Assembly: GCF_900112455.1 (NCBI RefSeq) | Contig: NZ_FOLT01000002.1 | Location: 124,001-188,000 of the forward strand | DNA length: 64,000 nt | Origin: Alkalibacterium subtropicum | GTDB lineage: Bacteria > Bacillota > Bacilli > Lactobacillales > Carnobacteriaceae_A | Direction of reading: 5' to 3' | Part shown: positions 53,034 through 62,582 of the stretch, piece after piece | Numbering within the stretch: position 1 is the first letter of the stretch | Layout of the letters: each line of letters begins with the position of its first letter | Made by a program: the position numbers and the translations under genes | The notes under the pieces: model-generated | What the model saw: the letters and a program-made list of their open reading frames with translations, nothing else | Told to the model about the DNA's origin: nothing | Database searches by the model: none

Positions 53034-53096
53034 AAGCTCCCCTATCTTTCTCTAGTGATTGACGACCATTAAAAGGTATCTAGTTAAAGACTTTCT

Positions 53097-54380
53097 CTAG
53101 ATCTCGTTGACCACGATCGTCTGGTCTCTTTTCGGTCCGACTGAAACGATCGACACCTCCACGCCCGTGAATTCTTCGATGCGCTTCAGATAAATCTTGG
53201 CGTTTTCCGGCAGTTCATCATACGTTTTAGCCGTCGCCGCTTCTTCTCCCCAGCCTTCGAACGTTTCATAGACCGGTTCGCACGCAGCCAGATCTTCCAG
53301 AGAAGCCGGGAAGTAGTCGATCACCTGACCTTTAAATTTATACCCGACACACACTTCGATCGTGTCCAGACCGGCCAGCGTATCTATTTTGGTCACGACC
53401 AGATTCGTCAGTCCGGAAACTCTAGCAGAAGTTTTCAATATGACCAGATCGAGCCAGCCGCAGCGTCGTGGTCTGCCGGTCGTTACCCCGACTTCGCCGC
53501 CTTTTTCCTGGATCCATCTGCCCGTTTCATCGGTGAGTTCCGTCGGGAATGGTCCTTCACCGACACGCGTCGTATACGCCTTGGCCACACCGACAGCGCC
53601 TTTCAGCATCGTCGGACCGATGCCCGTTCCGGTACAGACGCCGCCAGCGATCGTGTTGGACGACGTTACAAACGGATAGGTCCCGTAATCGATATCCAAA
53701 AGCATCCCCTGGGCGCCTTCGAACAGGACTTTCTTGTCGGCTTTGATCTCATCATACAGTCGCACAGACGTATCCTTGACGAACGGGATCAGCCTTTCAG
53801 CATAGGCGCTGTAAGTTTCATAAACTTCATCAAAGTCCAGCGGTTCCTCATCATATACGCTCACTAATAAATCATTCTTTTTCTTGATATTTTCTTCAAG
53901 TTTTCGTTTAAATACATCAGGCTTGATCAAGTCGCACATTCTGATACCTGATCGTTCGGCCTTGTCCGTATAAGCAGGTCCAATGCCTTTGCCGGTGGTG
54001 CCGATGGCGTTCTTTCTCAGTTTATCACTGGCTTTGTCCAGCAGACGGTGGTAAGGCAGGATCACATGCGCCCGGTCACTGATTAAAAGTTTTTCCGGCG
54101 TCACCGCTACATTCAAGTCCTCCAGATAGCTGATTTCCTTGAAAAGAGCTTCCGGATCGATCACCGTGCCGTTTCCTAAAATGTTTAGTTTATCATCATA
54201 CAATATACCTGAAGGAATCAGGTGAAGTTTGTATTCACTGTCACCGACGATCACCGTATGACCGGCGTTGTTTCCTCCCTGAAAGCGGACGACCAGATCG
54301 GCACTTTCTGCCAGAAAATCCGTCATCTTCCCTTTTCCTTCGTCTCCCCATTGTGCACCTAACACGACAAACGTTGACAT
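53097..54380 (-). CDS. purA: Adenylosuccinate synthetase
   Basis: 427-aa GTP-dependent enzyme that joins IMP and aspartate, the first step to AMP. The P-loop-like start [17 protein letters not shown] carries the catalytic Asp, and NNAGHTV the catalytic His. [23 protein letters not shown] and [17 protein letters not shown] follow, and the end is [15 protein letters not shown]. Length is standard. GGAGG precedes the ATG. The upstream region has overlapping inverted GGTATC repeats that may control it. Cotranscribed with purB. Confidence 0.97.
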   Translation of the reverse strand: MSTFVVLGAQWGDEGKGKMTDFLAESADLVVRFQGGNNAGHTVIVGDSEYKLHLIPSGILYDDKLNILGNGTVIDPEALFKEISYLEDLNVAVTPEKLLISDRAHVILPYHRLLDKASDKLRKNAIGTTGKGIGPAYTDKAERSGIRMCDLIKPDVFKRKLEENIKKKNDLLVSVYDEEPLDFDEVYETYSAYAERLIPFVKDTSVRLYDEIKADKKVLFEGAQGMLLDIDYGTYPFVTSSNTIAGGVCTGTGIGPTMLKGAVGVAKAYTTRVGEGPFPTELTDETGRWIQEKGGEVGVTTGRPRRCGWLDLVILKTSARVSGLTNLVVTKIDTLAGLDTIEVCVGYKFKGQVIDYFPASLEDLAACEPVYETFEGWGEEAATAKTYDELPENAKIYLKRIEEFTGVEVSIVSVGPKRDQTIVVNEI

Positions 54381-54437
54381 TCATTGTCCTCCTTAGTAAA
54401 TCGCTCTATTTATGAGCCTTCACTTATCCTCATTAGC

Positions 54438-54502
54438 GGTATCAAAAATCACTCACTTTTGATACCAGAACAATGGTATCAGAGGCATGGAGCCCAGGTC
54501 AA
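54438..54502 (-). promoter_or_regulatory. purA promoter with three GGTATC arms
   Basis: On the minus strand: -35 TTGACC (54502-54497), 18 bp, -10 TACCAT (54478-54473), overlapped by TGATACC. GGTATCAAAA and then TTTTGATACC follow. The middle arm can pair with either neighbour (7-bp or 10-bp stem), so this is a two-way hairpin or a set of operator half-sites. No PurR box was seen. The rest of 54381-54754 has no gene. Confidence 0.5.
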
Positions 54503-54598
54503 TAAAATATCGCATGAATTTAGTGGTAGAGTGGTTAATGTTCGTGTTTATGGGAATTAGCACGTTTTCAATCTTCCTTATCAAAATCTATTTATAAA

Positions 54599-54635
54599 AA
54601 AACACATCAATGAGTTCTACTCACTGACGTGTTTT
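54599..54635 (-). terminator. Probable terminator of the 54755 PTS gene
   Basis: 16-bp stem with two wobble pairs (AAAACACATCAATGAG arm), 5-nt loop, T-run; 120 bp after the PTS stop. Confidence 0.65.
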
Positions 54636-54754
54636 AATATTAACATTATATACCTGACCCCAACTTTATACATAGACTAAATCTAGATAACAACTTTAAT
54701 CTTGTTCACTTATTCGTTTTGTAACACTATCCGTACTTTATGACTGAAAATGTA

Positions 54755-56146
54755 TTAAGCTTCTACCAGCTGTTTCTTTTCTTCTTTCTCTTCCTTAACC
54801 TCTACGTTCGGAATGAGTACATAGGCAATGGCAAAGGATACTGTAAGAGAGATGAGCATGCCTAGAATGATAAAGACGAAGTACTCGCCAATGTAGGCTG
54901 GAAGACTGAACACGCTGGAAAGAATGTAGCCATAGATTCTTACGCCAAAGAAACTGATGAAGGCAGAGGCAGCAGAGCTTCCGATCGTAGCGGCGATAAA
55001 GGCTTTCGCATTTTTAGTCAAGACGCCAAAGAGTGCTGGTTCTGTGATGCCCAAAAAGCCGGAAACAACGGCGGAGACGGCGATACTTTTTTCTTCTTTT
55101 GTGTTCAATTTGAAATACATGGCTGCAGTCGCACCGGTGATCGATAGGTTAGCCATGAACATCATCGGCATCAGCATGTCATATCCCTGATTAGCAAAGT
55201 TCTGCAGTGCAATAGGCGTCATTGCATGATGCAGGCCTGTGAATATCGCGATCGGTCTAATTCCCCCTACAACGATCCCTGCCAGAACGGGTGACACATT
55301 AAAGAGTCCTTCGATACCATAAGCCAGCATATTCCCCAAGTAGATCCCCATCGGTCCTATTACCACCAAGGTCAGCAAGCCAGCTGCAAACAAGGAAAGC
55401 GTCGGTGTAAAGACCGTACGCAGGGCTTCGGGAAGACGGTCATCTATAAAGTTCCGGATGTGACTTAACGCCCAGACTGCAATAATGATCGGAATGACTG
55501 TTCCGCCATAGTTAAAGACGGGGACGGGTAAAAAGCCAAACACATTGAATTGAGAGATAACACCTTCCGCGACAGCATTGGTCATGGCCGGCACCTGCAG
55601 ACTGGCTGCGATCGCAATGGCCAGATACTGATTGGTTTTAAAAATCCGGGCGGATGAAGCGGCTACAAAGAATGGCAGGAAAATAAAGACGCCGCTGGCT
55701 ATCATGTTGATCACGATATACGTTTGAGATTCTGCATTAATGATCTCCAATGCCTTTAATCCCGACATCAACCCCATGATCATACCTGCTCCAGCTATTG
55801 CAGGAACAATGGGCCCAAACACGCCGGATACGATATCCATAAAACCTGAAATCATACTTTTTGATTCTTGTTTATCACGACTGGCCGACTCACTTGTATT
55901 CAGCCCTAAAATGGCTGCTGCCGTTTCGTAGTATTCGTTTACATTTGTTCCGATCACGACTTGTAACTGTTCATTGCTATCGGTCGTTCCCACTACCGGC
56001 TTTTCAGCCGTCAGCGCCTCGTGGTCCACCACGTTATGATCCTTCAGTTTAAAGCGCAGCCGCGTCATACAGTGCCACACGTTTTGAATATTGTCCTGCC
56101 CACCAACATTTTCTATTATTCGCTTGACTATCTCCTCATGTCTCAT
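54755..56146 (-). CDS. PTS EIIBC transporter (sucrose/trehalose-like family)
   Basis: 463-aa phosphotransferase permease. The N-terminal EIIB domain (about residues 1-85) carries the phosphorylated Cys26 in VWHCMTRLRFKLKD. The EIIC domain (about 105-450) has roughly ten hydrophobic segments and GITEPALFGV. No EIIA is fused. Neighbours are a divergent ManD-like dehydratase and a GntR regulator, so the substrate could be a glycoside or a sugar acid, but the family alone does not decide. AGGAGG precedes the ATG at 10 bp. The divergent control region contains a GGACTGGT dyad. Confidence 0.9.
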   Translation of the reverse strand: MRHEEIVKRIIENVGGQDNIQNVWHCMTRLRFKLKDHNVVDHEALTAEKPVVGTTDSNEQLQVVIGTNVNEYYETAAAILGLNTSESASRDKQESKSMISGFMDIVSGVFGPIVPAIAGAGMIMGLMSGLKALEIINAESQTYIVINMIASGVFIFLPFFVAASSARIFKTNQYLAIAIAASLQVPAMTNAVAEGVISQFNVFGFLPVPVFNYGGTVIPIIIAVWALSHIRNFIDDRLPEALRTVFTPTLSLFAAGLLTLVVIGPMGIYLGNMLAYGIEGLFNVSPVLAGIVVGGIRPIAIFTGLHHAMTPIALQNFANQGYDMLMPMMFMANLSITGATAAMYFKLNTKEEKSIAVSAVVSGFLGITEPALFGVLTKNAKAFIAATIGSSAASAFISFFGVRIYGYILSSVFSLPAYIGEYFVFIILGMLISLTVSFAIAYVLIPNVEVKEEKEEKKQLVEA

Positions 56147-56220
56147 TTTGACTATTCCTCCTATTTTTGTATCGCTTTTGTTTACATGAGTTATCTTATC
56201 AGACGATCCTGCTTTAGTAA

Positions 56221-56309
56221 ACCAGTCCTAAAAATGTGAATAATCCAAATTATCGTTGATTTTAAAGCGTTTTAACGTTTTTTATAAATAATTGGACTGG
56301 TATTATACC
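56221..56309. promoter_or_regulatory. Divergent control region: GntR-like operator, cre-like site
   Basis: ACCAGTCC (56221-56228) and GGACTGGT (56294-56301) form a wide dyad. GGTATTATACC (56299-56309) is a tight palindrome like GntR/UTRA operators. TTAAAGCGTTTTAA (56262-56275) matches 12 of 14 CcpA positions. Confidence 0.5.
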
Positions 56310-56401
56310 CTTTACACACACAATGTCAGTCCAAATTGACTTCTTTACTCCGTGCGTGTTCTAATAACATTAAGCTATCTAATCCCGAAAGGACGATTAT
56401 T

Positions 56402-57601
56402 TTGAAACCAACGATCATTACAAACATTAAAAGCTACGGCATCAAGCCAGACCGCCATAATCTGGTGGTCGTGAAAGTGGAGACAGATAAAGGCGTGAGC
56501 GGCTTGGGCTGTGCGACCTTTCAGTTCCGACCGCTGGCTGTGCAGAGTCTAGTCGATGATTATCTGAAACCTTTACTGGTAGGTAAAGACGCTAATAATA
56601 TTGAGGACTTGTGGCATCTGATGACAGTAAATGCCTACTGGCGCAACGGACCCGTCATCAACAATGCTATTTCAGGAGTCGATATGGCCTTGTGGGATAT
56701 TAAAGGGAAGCTATCTGACATGCCTTTATACCAGCTTCTGGGGGGCAAATCCCGGAACAAGGTATCGGCTTACGCACATGCTGTTGGGGATACTCTGGAC
56801 GAACTTTTTGAACAGATCGATACCCACCTGGCTAACGGCTTTCGCTATATCCGCTGTCAGCTGGGCTTTTACGGCGGGACAGATTTAAACGCTGAAACAG
56901 AAAACGAGGCCTTGTCCGGCGTCTACTATGACCAGCAGACCTATATGGACCGGACGCTTGAAATGTTCGAGGCCATAGAAGCTAAGTACGGTCATTCTTT
57001 TCAGATGCTGCACGACGTTCACGAGAGACTGCACCCGAATCAGGCTGTCCAATTCGCTAAAAAAGTGGAGCCTTTCAATGTTTACTTTTTAGAAGATATC
57101 CTGCCACCCGACCAGACAGAATGGCTGAAACTCGTCCGTACCCAGACAGCGACGCCGATCGCGATCGGCGAACTCTTCAACAATCCGATGGAATGGAAGG
57201 CGCTCATTGCCAGTCATCAGCTGGACTATCTTCGCGTCCATGTTTCCCAGATCGGCGGGATTACACCTGCCCTCAAGCTGGCACATCTTTGCGATGCCTT
57301 TGGTGTCCGGGTCGCCTGGCACACTCCGTCTGACATATCACCCATTGGCCTGGCGGTGAATACACACCTCAACATGCACCTGCACAATGCGGCTGTTCAG
57401 GAGTCGCTGGTCTTGAAAGACAACACGAAACAGCTTTTCAAGCATTCGCCCGAACCGAAACAGGGACATTTCTATCCCATCGAACGGCCCGGTATCGGGG
57501 TTGACTTTGACAAAGAACTGGCCAGAGACTATCCGGTCGTTTACCGATCCCATGACTGGACGCAGAGCCGGTTGCCTGACGGGACATTGTTCACCCCTTA
57601 A
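56402..57601 (+). CDS. Enolase-superfamily sugar-acid dehydratase (ManD/RspA type)
   Basis: 399-aa enzyme of the D-mannonate/gluconate dehydratase subgroup. The N-terminal capping domain is followed by a barrel from about residue 120. Metal ligands: Asp in [11 protein letters not shown], Glu in [10 protein letters not shown] and Glu in IGELFNNP. His in [12 protein letters not shown] is the usual acid/base of the subgroup. A YRYIRCQ/ GFYGG stretch fits the substrate loop. It would dehydrate a sugar acid to a 2-keto-3-deoxy acid, but many members have low activity. Start TTG at 56402 with AAAGGACG upstream; the earlier frame start has no site. Confidence 0.88.
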   Translation: MKPTIITNIKSYGIKPDRHNLVVVKVETDKGVSGLGCATFQFRPLAVQSLVDDYLKPLLVGKDANNIEDLWHLMTVNAYWRNGPVINNAISGVDMALWDIKGKLSDMPLYQLLGGKSRNKVSAYAHAVGDTLDELFEQIDTHLANGFRYIRCQLGFYGGTDLNAETENEALSGVYYDQQTYMDRTLEMFEAIEAKYGHSFQMLHDVHERLHPNQAVQFAKKVEPFNVYFLEDILPPDQTEWLKLVRTQTATPIAIGELFNNPMEWKALIASHQLDYLRVHVSQIGGITPALKLAHLCDAFGVRVAWHTPSDISPIGLAVNTHLNMHLHNAAVQESLVLKDNTKQLFKHSPEPKQGHFYPIERPGIGVDFDKELARDYPVVYRSHDWTQSRLPDGTLFTP

Positions 57602-57622
57602 GACGTACAGATCATAATAAAA

Positions 57623-57670
57623 AAAGAAAGTCATCACTCACGTGTTTTTACGTGACTGATGACTTTCTTT
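57623..57670. terminator. Long terminator shared by ManD-like and gntR genes
   Basis: 21-bp stem with one mismatch (57623-57643 with 57650-57670), GTTTTT loop. It overlaps the last codons and stop of the gntR gene (57638). Confidence 0.9.
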
Positions 57671-58348
57671 ATTGAACGGCGTGACATAGGTACAGGCATA
57701 GTCGATGGCGATGAGTTCACTGTATTCATACACCCGGCCGTCTTTCAGCAGACAGCGGTTCTCGATCTTCATCGCCGGCGTATTTTTCCTGGCCATCAAT
57801 AATTCGGACTGACTTTTAGTTAATAGCGCCGGACTGTAGCTGGTGATGAAGTGCGAAATTTCGTATCCGCATGACTGGACATAATCCTGAATGGAGCCCT
57901 CAAGTATTTTTTTACTCAGATCTGGGAACAGCGATACCGGCAGCTTTGACTTTTCGATCTGCTCGATCTTGAAATCAACGATACGTACCCGCTCGAACGT
58001 CCAGATATCCTCTGATTCACTGAGCTGGAAAATTTGCTTTTCCTCCGGTGTAGCTTTGCGTTTATCCAGATAAAGGACCCTTGACGCGATTCGTTCATAG
58101 GGCGTCCGGGTCAATGTGTTGAAGACCAGCGGACTCGTCTGATAGTGATTCTGGACATACATCCCGGATCCCTGAACCGTTTTGATGATCCCGATCTCCT
58201 CCAGCCGTTTGATCGCTTCCTGTATCGTATAGCGGGAAACCTGATACCGCTCAGCCAACTCCCGCTGGTTTGGAAGTTTCTCATCCTTGAAATCCTGCTG
58301 GTATATTTTACTCAAAAGATCCTGCACAATGAATTCTCTTTTATTCAT
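57638..58348 (-). CDS. GntR/HutC-family transcriptional regulator
   Basis: 236-aa regulator. The winged HTH (residues 1-70) reads NQRELAERYQVSRYTIQEAIKRLEEIGIIKTVQGSGMYVQ. A UTRA effector domain (about 95-230) has ASRVLYLDKRKATPEEK and KIENRCLLKDGRVYEYSELI. It probably senses a sugar or sugar acid and controls the divergent ManD-like and PTS genes. The gene ends inside the terminator hairpin. AAGGG lies 10 bp before the ATG. Operator candidate at 56299-56309. Confidence 0.92.
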   Translation of the reverse strand: MNKREFIVQDLLSKIYQQDFKDEKLPNQRELAERYQVSRYTIQEAIKRLEEIGIIKTVQGSGMYVQNHYQTSPLVFNTLTRTPYERIASRVLYLDKRKATPEEKQIFQLSESEDIWTFERVRIVDFKIEQIEKSKLPVSLFPDLSKKILEGSIQDYVQSCGYEISHFITSYSPALLTKSQSELLMARKNTPAMKIENRCLLKDGRVYEYSELIAIDYACTYVTPFNKESHQSRKNT

Positions 58349-58390
58349 ACTCTGATATACCCTTCTCTTTGTTTTTTAAGAAGAAACTCT

Positions 58391-58537
58391 TTATAAAACC
58401 GCTGTTGCGATCAGGTTATCAAACTTCCGGATATCCACACCTTTTTTCAGGTTGATTTTAAGATGGCCGGCCCGTGTCCACAGTTCGACTTCGGCGTTGA
58501 AGTCCAACATTTTGCCGGCATTTTCAGTCGACCACAT
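58391..58537 (-). pseudogene. Short coding remnant upstream of gntR
   Basis: A 48-codon frame on the minus strand: MWSTENAGKMLDFNAEVEL, then WTRAGHLKINLKKGVDIRKF and DNLIATAVL. It has a protein-like, ordered end, but no ribosome site at the ATG. A TGA lies three codons upstream, and an AGGAG precedes a different frame (…IVSESTCGRLK…), suggesting a frameshifted or truncated gene. I do not recognise the family. The rest of the gap 58349-58717 is AT-rich and featureless. Confidence 0.45.
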
Positions 58538-58717
58538 GTTGATTCAGATACTATGTTCTGTCTCCTGTAGTTTAGATAAGCCCCTAGCATATGAAAATGG
58601 TCAAGTAGTTCATCGCTATACCAAGTGAGCAAGTATAAAAATATGTTACAGATGATCTAACGGAATACACTAACAGTATCCAAGTTAAGTTTATCAGTTA
58701 AAAGTGCTAAAAAATTC

Positions 58718-59968
58718 TTAATGATTATTTAGGATCCTACTGTTAATTCCATCAATTTGTTTGAATATTTCTTCCAGCACAGGCACTACTATACTATTTC
58801 CTGCTAATTTAATAAGTTTTGAAGGAGGTAAAATTTTTCTTCCCTTATTGATATTAAGATTATTCGTCAATAATAATTCATATTGTTCCTCATCGAATCC
58901 CATCAGCAAGAAGCATTCTCTTGGGGTGAGATTTCTGTAATGCTTATTTTTATCGGTTAAAATTACTTTATCGTATTCTATTAATCCGGAGTTTGGATGT
59001 CTGTCTTGTTTTGTAGTTACAGTCTTAGCAAATATACCATCATATGCTTGATGGTCGGTGGCTAGTATTGTGTTATTTTCATATATTTTCTTCCTAGACG
59101 GGGTATACATTGGAGTACTTTCAATCGCTTCATTTCTATATTTTTCTTGAGAATAATCGAGTCTGAGGAATTTTGATATGGGCGCTATCTTGTCTTCTGT
59201 CAAGTTTACATTTTGAAGATTATTTTCGAAGAAAAACTGATTAACTTTCTCTTTCTTATCGCTATCTTCAGCTAAAACGCTTATTAAATATGTCCTAACT
59301 CTAGACTGTGGTATACCAAAGTTTCTAGAATCAAGTGTATACAGCTGATTAACATAACCAAGACTTTCCAGAAACTTCTGCCATTCATTAAAATTATCTA
59401 TATGCTTATGAGACAATATATTGTTCACATTCTCCATTAAAAGAAAACTTGGAAGTTCTTTTTTACTTTCTTTTAAGTCAATTAGTATTCTCTCAATTTG
59501 CCAAATCAGGGTAGACCTATTGTTAGCATCTCTATTTATTCCACCAGTATTATTATGCCAATGACCGCTTACCGACAAATCTTGGCATGGAAACGAGTAG
59601 GTTAATACATCAGTATCCGGCAGATTAGCTGCTGTGACTGTATTAATATCTACTAGATTATTATTCCGTTCTATCGAGTGGAGAATTGCCTTTAACTGCG
59701 ACATACTCATAGCTTTTAATCCTCTTATGGAGATCTCTGATTTCCCGTCACTTGAGAGATTATATTGACTTAGATGTTCAACAATAGAGTCTCGAGTGTG
59801 ATGTCTGTACATTTCCAAATTTTGAGGGCCGCCATGAATTATATCATAAGCATACAGAGCTCCTATTTCCCACTCCACGGTAGCTACTACGGAATGATTC
59901 AAACCAGCATTTTTTAAAGCTTGAACCTGACTCCCTATGCCACTAAACGTTTCCACTACTCTTAACAT
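58718..59968 (-). CDS. DNA (cytosine-5-)-methyltransferase
   Basis: 416-aa C5 methylase. Motif I FSGIGSQ (8-14), catalytic Cys128 in FPCQDLS, motif VI ENV (about 179-181), motif VIII QSRVR (221-225), motif IX NLTPRECFLLMGF and X LAGNSIVVPVLEEIF. The target-recognition region lies at about 240-340. An unusual insertion (about residues 60-110) separates motifs I and IV. It methylates cytosine in a host-specific site and protects DNA from the partner nuclease. Last gene of the AT-rich defence operon, 30 bp after the nuclease gene. Confidence 0.95.
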   Translation of the reverse strand: MLRVVETFSGIGSQVQALKNAGLNHSVVATVEWEIGALYAYDIIHGGPQNLEMYRHHTRDSIVEHLSQYNLSSDGKSEISIRGLKAMSMSQLKAILHSIERNNNLVDINTVTAANLPDTDVLTYSFPCQDLSVSGHWHNNTGGINRDANNRSTLIWQIERILIDLKESKKELPSFLLMENVNNILSHKHIDNFNEWQKFLESLGYVNQLYTLDSRNFGIPQSRVRTYLISVLAEDSDKKEKVNQFFFENNLQNVNLTEDKIAPISKFLRLDYSQEKYRNEAIESTPMYTPSRKKIYENNTILATDHQAYDGIFAKTVTTKQDRHPNSGLIEYDKVILTDKNKHYRNLTPRECFLLMGFDEEQYELLLTNNLNINKGRKILPPSKLIKLAGNSIVVPVLEEIFKQIDGINSRILNNH

Positions 59969-59998
59969 TTATATCCTACTTTCCAGTTTCATTAAAAA

Positions 59999-60973
59999 TT
60001 AAAAGGTCATTTTAAAGAGATAATCATTTATCTTAGTAAATCTGAATTTTGTATTTCCATAATTAATTAGATCATCTTTGCTTATAGGACGACGTTCCTT
60101 AAGGTTGATCTTCTCTCTTACGTATTCATAAATGTTACCATTTGTAATAACCAGCTCTTTATTAAAATCTCCTTGAAGTTCAGCTTCAAAAACAAACTCT
60201 TTGGTTATAATCTTAAATCTTACTCCTACAGGGAATATTGTATCAAAAAAAAGTTTGGGTGTCTGCATGATATACGGACTCCTGTTATTCATCCAAGCAT
60301 TCAATCCTGTCGTTTCCCAATGGCGATTATGGTGCGGATCTAGAACTGCTTCTATTTCAAAAGAAGCATTAAAGTCAATTTTTTCTGAATAACTAACTTT
60401 ATGGTTGATTCCAGTTTTTAATTCTTCTTTTATTATGTTTTCAGTTTCTTTATTGTCTACTACATACTCGTTGTCTTCTTTAAGACTCTCATCCTCAATT
60501 AATTTAATGTAATCAGTAATATTTTCATGATTGCAATTTAAAGATACATTATTTTGCTCTAAAAATAATTGAGAAGGATTATAATGGATATTAATCATGA
60601 GTTCATTTTGCCTTAAAAATCCATTTTCAGTAAAGTTCGCTGATCCAACATATACTTTACGAGAAACATTAGAGTAAAACTCCAATAATTTTCTGTGTGT
60701 AGGCACTCCCTTAACTTGATAATATACATTTACATTGGAATAAGTATCAGAGATTTCGAGAAACTGCTGATGGCTTTTCTGACTAATACCTTCTCGAGCC
60801 ATACCAATATAAAGTTCAACTGCCAACTCTGGGAAATCTCTCTTGACTCTTCTTAAAAATATTGGAGATGCATAGCCTGTTATAACTCGAAGTTTACTGT
60901 GAGACTTACTGTTATTCATAATAATTGAATTATAAAGGTCATTTAGTATTATCGCCAATTCCTCCCAATGCAT
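59999..60973 (-). CDS. PLD-fold restriction endonuclease (NgoFVII-like)
   Basis: 324-aa nuclease. One HxK active site: His93 and Lys95 in VPTHRKLLEF followed by GSANFTENGFLRQNE (about 110-124), the single-HKD arrangement of dimeric PLD restriction enzymes such as NgoFVII/BfiI. N-terminal VITGYASPIFLRRV precedes it. C-terminal residues 215-324 contain DPHHNRHWETTGLNAWMNNRSPYI, resembling the NgoFVII target-binding part. The start lies 35 bp inside the DUF6339-like gene, showing tight coupling. It likely cuts DNA lacking the methylation made by the next gene. Confidence 0.82.
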   Translation of the reverse strand: MHWEELAIILNDLYNSIIMNNSKSHSKLRVITGYASPIFLRRVKRDFPELAVELYIGMAREGISQKSHQQFLEISDTYSNVNVYYQVKGVPTHRKLLEFYSNVSRKVYVGSANFTENGFLRQNELMINIHYNPSQLFLEQNNVSLNCNHENITDYIKLIEDESLKEDNEYVVDNKETENIIKEELKTGINHKVSYSEKIDFNASFEIEAVLDPHHNRHWETTGLNAWMNNRSPYIMQTPKLFFDTIFPVGVRFKIITKEFVFEAELQGDFNKELVITNGNIYEYVREKINLKERRPISKDDLINYGNTKFRFTKINDYLFKMTF

Positions 60974-61640
60974 CCTTATATAACTCTTCTACATATAAAG
61001 TTACTCCTCCTGACATCAATTCAGGAGAAATCACTAAAAGTCTCGCTGTATTCAGCTTTAGTATTCTCCTGAATAAATCTCTGTCAGTATATTTCGAGTA
61101 TTTTTTCATTATTTCTCTGTATATAGCTATATTATATCCTATGCCCGGTCGTTCGACTAATTGAAGTATCGTATCTGTAGAGTTATTTTCAAGTAATAAA
61201 TATGTCTGCTCTTCATTATTACACCATGACAAGTGTATATACCACCATATTGTTTTCAACCAGATTCTTCTTGGTGATTTATAAAAGTGATCTTCATTTA
61301 ATCCCCATCTAGAATGTACTATATCCGGCACTACGTGTACTGATAAATATCTCCAGACATCATTACTTGAGGCTGTTCTTAAAGAGAAACCTATATCTTC
61401 ATTTAAAACTTTATAAAGCTGCAAACCAAACTTCAGGTCAAATTTATAATCTAATTTATTAGCGTAATCAAACTCACCTTCTTCAAACACTTTATTTCTA
61501 CTGTTAATTAATAGAGAGCGAATGTTTTTAAATTCTTCACTCAAATCGATTGGTTCCATCGAGGTAGTGTTAACTTTAAGATTATCAAAATCTCTTTCTG
61601 CATTTGTTACGGAGTATTGTATTGCATCCCAGTTAATCAT
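60939..61640 (-). CDS. DUF6339-like protein
   Basis: 233-aa soluble protein. The block NDVWRYLSVHVVPDIVHSRWG, then YKSPRRIWLKTIWWYIHLSW and LVERPGIGYNIAIYREI, resembles DUF6339 (DE..W.YL..., RLWW..hL), a family seen in restriction-modification and defence loci with no known activity. Helical throughout; no catalytic motif is evident. ATG at 61640 chosen because GGAG is 9 bp upstream; it overlaps the previous stop by 8 bp (ATGATTAA). It overlaps the nuclease gene by 35 bp, so it is an integral part of the operon. Confidence 0.68.
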   Translation of the reverse strand: MINWDAIQYSVTNAERDFDNLKVNTTSMEPIDLSEEFKNIRSLLINSRNKVFEEGEFDYANKLDYKFDLKFGLQLYKVLNEDIGFSLRTASSNDVWRYLSVHVVPDIVHSRWGLNEDHFYKSPRRIWLKTIWWYIHLSWCNNEEQTYLLLENNSTDTILQLVERPGIGYNIAIYREIMKKYSKYTDRDLFRRILKLNTARLLVISPELMSGGVTLYVEELYKDALGGIGDNTK

Positions 61641-62580
61641 CTTCACTCACTCCACTCATTAACTTCCTTTCCCAATGTTTCCGTAAGGTATTACTAATTG
61701 AGAAGATGGAAGAAGTATCAGTTATTTCGAATGTTTCTATCCAGTATTTTACTGCTGCTAATACACTATTCGGATAAGTATCGTCTGCCTCAATATCATT
61801 ATTTTCTACAATAATTACCTGCTGAATGATTTGAGACATAGCTTGGATCATTATATCTCCCATCATTGCACGACTAATCCGAGTTTTTCCTTTTTTTACT
61901 TGTTCAAATAGAGGATGTGATGTATTTAAACTTAAATTAACATTTGATGCATCGAATATGGCATCATTTGCATCTACCCAATGCTTTTCTAATTTCCATA
62001 AAGGTCCATCTTTTTCTTCAAATTCGGTCATCGGGAAAACGGATCCGTCGCCATCAATAATTAGTTCGAGATCATAGAGATTTTCTTCAGTTAGTATCAT
62101 TCCTACTTTATTAGCCTGGAAAGGAATCTCTTCTCTTATTTCTGCTAAATAAATATAGAATTCAAGATAAACATTTCCCCGTAGGGATGACTTAGGAAAC
62201 ACATAGCTAAAATTTATATATTTACCGTCACGAGTGTTGTTAATAATGCCTACCGGAACTGTTTTCTGAAAATGAGATTCTTTACTATATATGTGACATG
62301 CTATGCCTAATTCATTTTGCTGAGACGTAACACTGTTTCTACCGTATAGTCTATAAGGCTCTTCAATAGAAATTCCAAGATTAACTGTTAGCTCGTGATC
62401 ATCAGGAGCCCATTGTTCATCTTTTTCATTTATAGCAATAATATCTTCATCTATCTCAATTACTGACGTTTCAATTCCATTATTATAAGTAAGCGAGGGA
62501 TCCAGGTTGATTCGTGTTTTTTCAAGCAACTGTCTGTCAATTTTCTTGTAGAGCGCAATTTGACTATTCTTAGTAACCAT
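61633..62580 (-). CDS. Hypothetical defence-operon protein, 315 aa
   Basis: Unrecognised protein located between the GHKL ATPase (2-bp gap) and the DUF6339-like gene (8-bp overlap). The N-terminal 190 residues look beta-rich (ELTVNLGISIEEPYRL, YINFSYVFPKSSLRG, VYLEFYIYLAEI), perhaps a DNA- or partner-binding fold. Residues 225-315 are helical (RISRAMMGDIMIQAMSQIIQQV). No nuclease or helicase motif was found. In related MutL/MORC-type systems an accessory protein of this size follows the ATPase. Function not proposed. Confidence 0.75.
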   Translation of the reverse strand: MVTKNSQIALYKKIDRQLLEKTRINLDPSLTYNNGIETSVIEIDEDIIAINEKDEQWAPDDHELTVNLGISIEEPYRLYGRNSVTSQQNELGIACHIYSKESHFQKTVPVGIINNTRDGKYINFSYVFPKSSLRGNVYLEFYIYLAEIREEIPFQANKVGMILTEENLYDLELIIDGDGSVFPMTEFEEKDGPLWKLEKHWVDANDAIFDASNVNLSLNTSHPLFEQVKKGKTRISRAMMGDIMIQAMSQIIQQVIIVENNDIEADDTYPNSVLAAVKYWIETFEITDTSSIFSISNTLRKHWERKLMSGVSEDD

Positions 62581-62582
62581 GT

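Noticed and set aside
54438-54481. Purine riboswitch before purA
   Set aside because: No three-way junction or conserved core of a purine aptamer; only simple inverted GGTATC arms.
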